Shown here one piece after another: positions 15,984-20,244 of a DNA stretch of 20,244 bases (position 1 is the first letter of the stretch; each line of letters starts with the position of its first letter). This DNA is from JAKZSU01 sp047517485 (GTDB lineage Bacteria > Pseudomonadota > Alphaproteobacteria > UBA7887). The translations under genes and the position numbers were made by a program. Location: assembly GCA_047517485.1 (NCBI GenBank), contig JAKZSU010000255.1, forward strand, positions 1 through 20,244. The letters run 5' to 3'. The notes under the pieces were generated by a model. The model was not told the DNA's origin. It did not search any database and saw nothing but the letters and a program-made list of their open reading frames with translations.

Positions 15984-18900
15984 TGTCTCTTACCGCGCTG
16001 AACAGAGATGATCCAACCGCGCTGCAGCAAGCCGCCTCCGATCCCGACGCGTCGGTCTGGGTTGACGCCTCCGCCGGCACCGGCAAGACCAAGGTTCTTA
16101 CCGACCGCGTTTTGCGCCTGCTTCTCGGGGGCGACGACGGGCCGGTGCCGCCGTCACGCATTCTCTGCCTGACCTTCACCAAGGCGGCGGCGGCGGAGAT
16201 GGCGAACCGACTCAACCGGCGCCTGGCGGCATGGGCGACCGCGTCGGACGACGCGCTGACCCTAGATTTGCGCGAGCTAACCGGCGGCAATCCGGGGCCC
16301 GAGACGCGCGATGCCGCGCGCCGCCTGCTGGTCTGGGTGCTCGATACTCCGGGCGGGATGCGGATTCAGACCATTCACGCGTTTTGCCAGTCGGTGCTCG
16401 CGCGATTCCCGCTCGAGGCCGGCATCTCGCCGCATTTCGACGTTATCGACGAACGTACCGCCGATGAATTGATGCGCGACGTCCAGGAGGAAGTCGTCAC
16501 CGCGATCGATCCCGACGCGCCGGGAGCGCTCGGCGCCGCCTTGGCCGCCGTCACCGCGGCGATCCACGAGGTTCATTTCCCCGAGCTCATGGCCGACCTG
16601 GCGCGCGAACGCGGGCGTCTGGCGCGTCTGGTGCATCGCCTGGGCGGACCCCAAGCGCTACTTGCCGCGGTGCACGACGCCCTCGACGTGCCGCCCGGGC
16701 TGAGCATGGAACAGGTGACCCTGGAGACCTGCGACGATGGCGCATTCGACCGCGACGGGCTGAGCGCCGCCGCCGCGGCCCTCGCGGCCGGATCGTCCGG
16801 CGATCAGAAGCGCGGAGAGCAGATCGCCGCATGGCTGGCGGCGACCGACGCCGATTCGCGAGTCGCCGGGTTCGACGATTACGTAAAAGGCTTCATGACC
16901 GACACCGGCACGGTCCGCAAAACCCTGGCGACCAAGAAAGTCGCGGCGAGCGACCCCGCCGCGTTCTCCGCCCTGCAGGCCGAGGCCGAGCGCTTAGTCG
17001 CGGCGCGCGAACGTGGCCGCCGGGCGGCGGTGGCGCGCTCGACCACGGCGATCCTTACCCTCGGTCAGGCGTTGATCGATAGCTATCAACGCCACAAGCG
17101 GGCGCACGGCTGGCTCGACTACGACGATCTGATCCTGCTCACCCGCGACCTGGTGACCGCGCCGGGACGCGCTGCCTGGGTGCTCTACAAGCTCGACGGC
17201 GGTATCGACCACATCCTGATCGACGAAGCGCAGGACACCAACCCCGACCAGTGGGAATTGATCGCCGCGATCGCCGACGAGTTCTATGCCGGCGAGGGGG
17301 CGCGGGACGGCCATCGCACCACTTTCGCGGTCGGTGATCCCAAGCAATCGATCTATGGTTTTCAGCGCGCCGATCCGCGAGATTTCGAACTTATGCGCCG
17401 CCTGTTCCGCAACCGAGTGGTTGGCTCCGAGCGCGAATGGCGCGAAATACCGCTCGAGACATCGTTCCGATCGACCACCGCCGTGCTCGAGACGGTCGAC
17501 GGCGTGTTCGCGCGACCCGAGGCACGGCGCGGCCTGATATTCGACGATCGGCCGATTCGACACGTATCGAATCGTCATGGCCAAGCGGGCGAGGTTGAAA
17601 TTTGGCCGGCCATCGAGCCGCTCGCTGTCGATCAACCACCGTCGTGGAAACCGCCGATCGAACAAGTCGAAGCGTCCTCGGCGCAAAGCCGGCTCGCCGA
17701 ACTCGTTGCCGACAAGATCGCCGCGCTGTGCCACGGCGATGAAATCCTGGCGTCGCGCGCCCGCGCGATCGAGGCCGGCGACATCATGGTACTGGTGCGC
17801 CGCCGCAACGCCTTCCTCGACGATCTCGTGCGCAACTTGAAGGACCGCGACGTGGCGGTCGCCGGCATTGACCGGCTGGTGCTCACCGATCATATCGCGG
17901 TCATGGACCTGATCGCGGTGGGGCGGTTTCTGTTGCTGCCGTCCGACGATCTGAGCCTTGCCGAGGCGCTCAAATGTCCGCTTTTCGGGTTCGATGACGA
18001 AGACCTGTTTGCCGTCGCCTATCAACGCGGCGAGCGCACATTGTGGCAAAGTCTGGGTGAAAGGCGGGAGCGCCAACCACGCTATGCCGCCGCTCATGAG
18101 ACCTTGGCGAAACTACTCGGGGTGACCGATCTGCGGTCGCCTTACGAACTCTACGCCGATCTGCTCGGCCGGCTGCGCGGGCGGCGGCGGTTTCTCGCGC
18201 GCCTTGGTCACGAGGCGCTCGACCCGCTCGACGAATTTCTCGCCCAAGCGCTCACCTACGAGCGTAACCATGTGCCCAGTCTGCAAGGCTTTCTGCACTG
18301 GCTCGAGAGCGGCAAGGTCGAGGTCAAGCGCGACCTCGATGTCGGCCGCGCTCGCGCGGTGCGGGTGATGACGGTGCATGGCGCCAAGGGCTTGCAGGCG
18401 CCGATCGTGTTTCTGCCCGATACCTTGCAGGCGCCGCAGATGAACCCGCGTCTGGTCTGGTCGCCCGACGAACAGCTGGTGTTGTGGCCGTCCTCCAAGG
18501 ACCTTCGCGATCCCCTGTCGCGCGAATGGATCGAGCACGCGGGCGCGCGCCGCGACGAAGAATATCGCCGCCTGCTCTACGTCGCGATGACCCGCGCCGA
18601 GGATCGCCTCTATATCTGCGGCTGGCATACCAAGCGCAAGGCGCCCGAGCACAGCTGGTATAATTTGGTACATGACGCCATGGCGCCCGCCGCCGACTCG
18701 GGACCCGGGTCCGGATCGACCGCGGGTTTGCGCCACGAGGCGCCGCAGACGGTCGCCGCCGATCGGGCCACCTCGTCGGAAATCGAGCCCGTCCGGGAGG
18801 CGCCGCCGGACTGGGCCGGGGCGGCGCCCGCCGCCGAGCCGTCGCCGCCGGTCCCGCTGGTCCCCTCCGCGCCGTCCGGCGACGATCCGCCGGCGCGCTC

Positions 18901-19432
18901 GCCGCTGCTGCCCGAGGACCGCCGTGCCGCGATCCGTGGCCAGCTCATTCACCGCCTGCTCGAAAGCCTGCCCATGCTGGCGCCGGCGCAGCGCCCCGCC
19001 GCCGCCGCCAAATTTCTCGGCCGGCCCGGACTCGCCCTCGATGACGGCGTGCGCGCGGACATCGAATCGGCGGCAATCGGTGTCCTCGAAGACGCGGGAT
19101 TCGCCGCCGTCTTCGCGCCCGGCAGCCTGGCGGAAGTCGCGATCGCCGGGCTGTTGCCGGCCGGCGCCGGGAAGCAGCACATTCTGTCGGGCAAAATCGA
19201 CCGTCTGGCGGTCACCGACGAGGCGATCCTGATTGTCGACTACAAGACCAATCGTCGGCCGCCGGCGACCGAGTCGGACGTACCAGTGGCGTATATCCGC
19301 CAGATGGCGATCTATCGCGCCGCTTTGCGCGCGATCTATGACGACCGGCCGATTCGCTGCGCTTTGCTGTGGACCGAGAGCCCGCGTCTGATGCCGCTCA
19401 GTGACGCACTCCTCGATCGCCACCACCCTTGA
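15983..19432 (+). CDS. addA: double-strand break repair helicase AddA
   Basis: AddA is the UvrD-family helicase and nuclease subunit of AddAB; it unwinds duplex ends and cuts one strand. The 1149-residue protein shows Walker A AGTGKT (31-36, Lys35), motif Ia LCLTFTKAAAAEM, Walker B/motif II LIDEAQDTNPDQWE (Asp414, Glu415), motif III VGDPKQSIYGFQRA, motif V VMTVHGAKGLQAPIV and motif VI LLYVAMTRAEDRLY. A C-terminal RecB-type nuclease has IVDYKTNR with Asp1086 and Lys1088. A Pro/Ala-rich linker (about 910-975) joins the helicase and nuclease. I took ATG 15983, which shares one base with the addB stop; GTG 15980 would add one residue. With addB it forms the complete enzyme. Confidence 0.97.
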   Translation: MSLTALNRDDPTALQQAASDPDASVWVDASAGTGKTKVLTDRVLRLLLGGDDGPVPPSRILCLTFTKAAAAEMANRLNRRLAAWATASDDALTLDLRELTGGNPGPETRDAARRLLVWVLDTPGGMRIQTIHAFCQSVLARFPLEAGISPHFDVIDERTADELMRDVQEEVVTAIDPDAPGALGAALAAVTAAIHEVHFPELMADLARERGRLARLVHRLGGPQALLAAVHDALDVPPGLSMEQVTLETCDDGAFDRDGLSAAAAALAAGSSGDQKRGEQIAAWLAATDADSRVAGFDDYVKGFMTDTGTVRKTLATKKVAASDPAAFSALQAEAERLVAARERGRRAAVARSTTAILTLGQALIDSYQRHKRAHGWLDYDDLILLTRDLVTAPGRAAWVLYKLDGGIDHILIDEAQDTNPDQWELIAAIADEFYAGEGARDGHRTTFAVGDPKQSIYGFQRADPRDFELMRRLFRNRVVGSEREWREIPLETSFRSTTAVLETVDGVFARPEARRGLIFDDRPIRHVSNRHGQAGEVEIWPAIEPLAVDQPPSWKPPIEQVEASSAQSRLAELVADKIAALCHGDEILASRARAIEAGDIMVLVRRRNAFLDDLVRNLKDRDVAVAGIDRLVLTDHIAVMDLIAVGRFLLLPSDDLSLAEALKCPLFGFDDEDLFAVAYQRGERTLWQSLGERRERQPRYAAAHETLAKLLGVTDLRSPYELYADLLGRLRGRRRFLARLGHEALDPLDEFLAQALTYERNHVPSLQGFLHWLESGKVEVKRDLDVGRARAVRVMTVHGAKGLQAPIVFLPDTLQAPQMNPRLVWSPDEQLVLWPSSKDLRDPLSREWIEHAGARRDEEYRRLLYVAMTRAEDRLYICGWHTKRKAPEHSWYNLVHDAMAPAADSGPGSGSTAGLRHEAPQTVAADRATSSEIEPVREAPPDWAGAAPAAEPSPPVPLVPSAPSGDDPPARSPLLPEDRRAAIRGQLIHRLLESLPMLAPAQRPAAAAKFLGRPGLALDDGVRADIESAAIGVLEDAGFAAVFAPGSLAEVAIAGLLPAGAGKQHILSGKIDRLAVTDEAILIVDYKTNRRPPATESDVPVAYIRQMAIYRAALRAIYDDRPIRCALLWTESPRLMPLSDALLDRHHP

Positions 19433-19449
19433 GCGGGTTTTCGGCGCTG

Positions 19450-19474
19450 ATCCGCGACTCCGCGAGACGCGGAT
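19450..19474 (+). terminator. hairpin after addA (weak terminator candidate)
   Basis: A 7-bp perfect stem, ATCCGCG (19450-19456) with CGCGGAT (19468-19474), encloses an 11-base loop 18 bases past the addA stop. It is followed by TCACACACAAATA rather than a T-run, so it lacks the second half of an intrinsic terminator. It could instead protect the 3' end of the message after Rho-dependent ending. Confidence 0.25.
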
Positions 19475-19515
19475 TCACACACAAATATCGTAAAATAAGG
19501 AGGGGCTTTGGACGC

Positions 19516-19544
19516 TTGACGCTGCCGGGGGCGCTCCCTACATT
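19516..19544 (+). promoter_or_regulatory. sigma-70 type promoter for trxA
   Basis: TTGACG (19516-19521), a 17-base spacer and TACATT (19539-19544) lie 54 bases before the trxA ATG. The C-TTGACG -35 is the form often seen in alphaproteobacterial housekeeping promoters. The predicted transcript would start near 19551, at the foot of a GC-rich hairpin CCGGGC/GCCCGG (19550-19555 and 19566-19571). The promoter makes trxA an independent unit from addA. Confidence 0.6.
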
Positions 19545-19597
19545 TGGCGCCGGGCCGAATTAGGCGCCCGGTCGATGGCCTTTGTAAGGAGTATTTC

Positions 19598-19921
19598 ATG
19601 ACCACCCAGAAAGTTTCGGACGATAGCTTCGAGGCCGACGTTTTAAAGTCGGAAACGCCGGTTTTGGTCGATTTCTGGGCGGAATGGTGCGGTCCGTGCA
19701 AGCAGATCGCGCCCGCGCTCGAGGAAATTGGCGCCGAATTGGAAGGCCGTTTGACCATCGCCAAGATCAATATCGACGAGAATCCGCAGACCCCGACCAA
19801 ATATCGCGTGCGCGGCATTCCCACGCTTTTGCTGTTCAAGGACGGCGAGGTGGCGGCGATGAAAGTCGGAACCGCGCCCAAATCCGAATTGGCCAATTGG
19901 ATCGAATCCAACCTCGGCTGA
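19598..19921 (+). CDS. trxA: thioredoxin
   Basis: Thioredoxin is the cytoplasmic dithiol carrier that reduces ribonucleotide reductase, PAPS reductase and oxidised proteins. The 107-residue protein is the standard size, with the active site WCGPC (Trp30 to Cys34), VDFWAEW before it, and the cis-proline Pro75 in GIPT. The start is ATG 19598, with AAGGAG at 19586-19591; an in-frame ATG at 19544 falls inside the promoter and is excluded. It stands alone, with its own promoter, directly after addA as in many alphaproteobacteria. No thioredoxin reductase is in the window; the flavoenzyme at 9703-10740 lacks the required CxxC. Confidence 0.97.
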   Translation: MTTQKVSDDSFEADVLKSETPVLVDFWAEWCGPCKQIAPALEEIGAELEGRLTIAKINIDENPQTPTKYRVRGIPTLLLFKDGEVAAMKVGTAPKSELANWIESNLG

Positions 19922-19945
19922 TCTTTCTGATACCGACCTGCATTA

Positions 19946-20104
19946 GAGTCTTTCCGGGTTTAATTGAAGCAGATTGATGGGCCAAATTGGCTTTTCGCGC
20001 AGCTGGCGACGCTCGGCCGATGCGCCGCATCGCCCGTCGCGCCGCGCCACCTCGAAAAACCAGTTTGGCCCATCAATCTGCTTCAATTAAACCCGGCAAG
20101 ACTC
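19946..20104. repeat. 159-bp imperfect palindrome, TA-flanked (MITE- or ERIC-like)
   Basis: Starting 24 bases after the trxA stop, the sequence folds back on itself around position 20025. The outer arms (19946-19999 and 20051-20104) pair over 54 positions with one G-T wobble and three mismatches (one near the outer end, two near the inner end). Seven more base pairs form at the centre (CGATGCG 20018-20024 and CGCATCG 20026-20032), with a less well paired stretch between. Both ends begin GAGTCTT-CCGGG on their respective strands and are flanked by TA (19944-19945 and 20105-20106), which fits a TA target duplication as made by IS630/Tc1-type transposition. There is no open reading frame in it. 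It could be a non-autonomous element, an ERIC-like palindromic repeat, or a strong bidirectional terminator. Copy number elsewhere cannot be seen from this window. Confidence 0.75.
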
Positions 20105-20107
20105 TAA

Positions 20108-20244
20108 GTGTCCGTCCGGGGACTTTATGAGTCGGATGAATCGGTTATCCGGCGCCCCCTCTTGAAGAGCTGAATCAGCTGTGATTCTCTGGGGTGGTGA
20201 ATTTGCTCTTGAGGTGCCCCATGTGGACTGCCGACAACCGCCCG
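20108..20244 (+). mobile_element. left part of an IS5-family-like insertion sequence (boundary uncertain)
   Basis: The last eight codons of the window begin a transposase-like frame (see the entry at 20221). The 113 bases before it contain no other gene and include GAATCA-GCTG-TGATTC (20172-20187), a perfect 6-bp inverted repeat about 33 bases before the ATG; a TGATTC upstream of the transposase ATG recalls IS5-family leaders. I could not identify the terminal inverted repeat, so the left boundary given here is simply the end of the preceding palindrome, and the true end may lie anywhere between 20108 and about 20170. Confidence 0.45.
20221..20244 (+). CDS. IS5-family-like transposase, N-terminus (partial)
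   Basis: ATG 20221 opens the frame M-W-T-A-D-N-R-P, which runs off the window. Transposases of the IS5 family (IS1031/ISL2-like groups) very often begin with M-W-T followed a few residues later by N-R, so this short stretch is suggestive though not proof. The Shine-Dalgarno match is GAGG at 20212-20215. Only eight residues are visible, so whether the transposase is intact cannot be judged. Confidence 0.5.

Overview
The window is GC-rich, densely packed bacterial chromosome, most likely from an alphaproteobacterium of the Rhodospirillales type. The case for this is the run kdsD-lptC-lptA-lptB-rpoN-hpf-ptsN, the very short HPr kinase (151 aa, kinase domain only) followed by rapZ, a Man-family EIIA and HPr, the neighbouring ahcY, and the block tsaE-amgK-murU-addB-addA-trxA with alphaproteobacterial-type AddA and AddB. 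No tRNA, rRNA, CRISPR array or phage gene is visible. Nearly all of the window is core genome; the only clearly mobile DNA is at the right edge.

Layout. (1) Positions 1-243: the first five codons of a leftward gene, then a divergent intergenic region. (2) 244-4868: kdsD (Kdo precursor synthesis), lptC, lptA and lptB (LPS transport), then rpoN (sigma-54), almost without gaps. (3) 4869-8229: a good sigma-70 promoter, then hpf-ptsN, hprK-rapZ and EIIA-Man-ptsH. These are the ribosome hibernation factor and the regulatory (nitrogen-type) phosphotransferase components. Enzyme I (ptsP) is not in the window. (4) 8230-9728: a 203-bp gap with a strong AT-rich dyad, then ahcY. (5) 9703-10740, minus strand: a thioredoxin-reductase-like ferredoxin-NADP+ reductase whose 3' end overlaps ahcY tail to tail. 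(6) 10772-19432: a promoter and the tightly coupled genes tsaE, amgK, murU, addB and addA, with stop/start overlaps at every junction. (7) 19433-19921: a promoter and trxA. (8) 19922-20244: a 159-bp near-perfect palindrome flanked by TA, then the upstream region and first eight codons of an IS5-family-like transposase, cut by the window edge.

How the genes fit together. The left half joins outer-membrane LPS assembly to sigma-54 and to the phosphorelay (PtsN, HPr, EIIA-Man) that is read out as nitrogen and carbon status. HprK can phosphorylate HPr on serine and RapZ is a GlcN6P-family sensor, so envelope biogenesis and metabolic signalling share one locus. The right half combines tRNA t6A synthesis (TsaE), peptidoglycan sugar recycling (AmgK, MurU) and double-strand-break repair (AddAB).

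I did not find a clearly new multi-gene system. The observations most worth checking are the 159-bp palindrome, the dyad upstream of ahcY, the merged sigma-54/PTS/LPS locus, and a RapZ lacking the basic tail used for RNA binding in E. coli.
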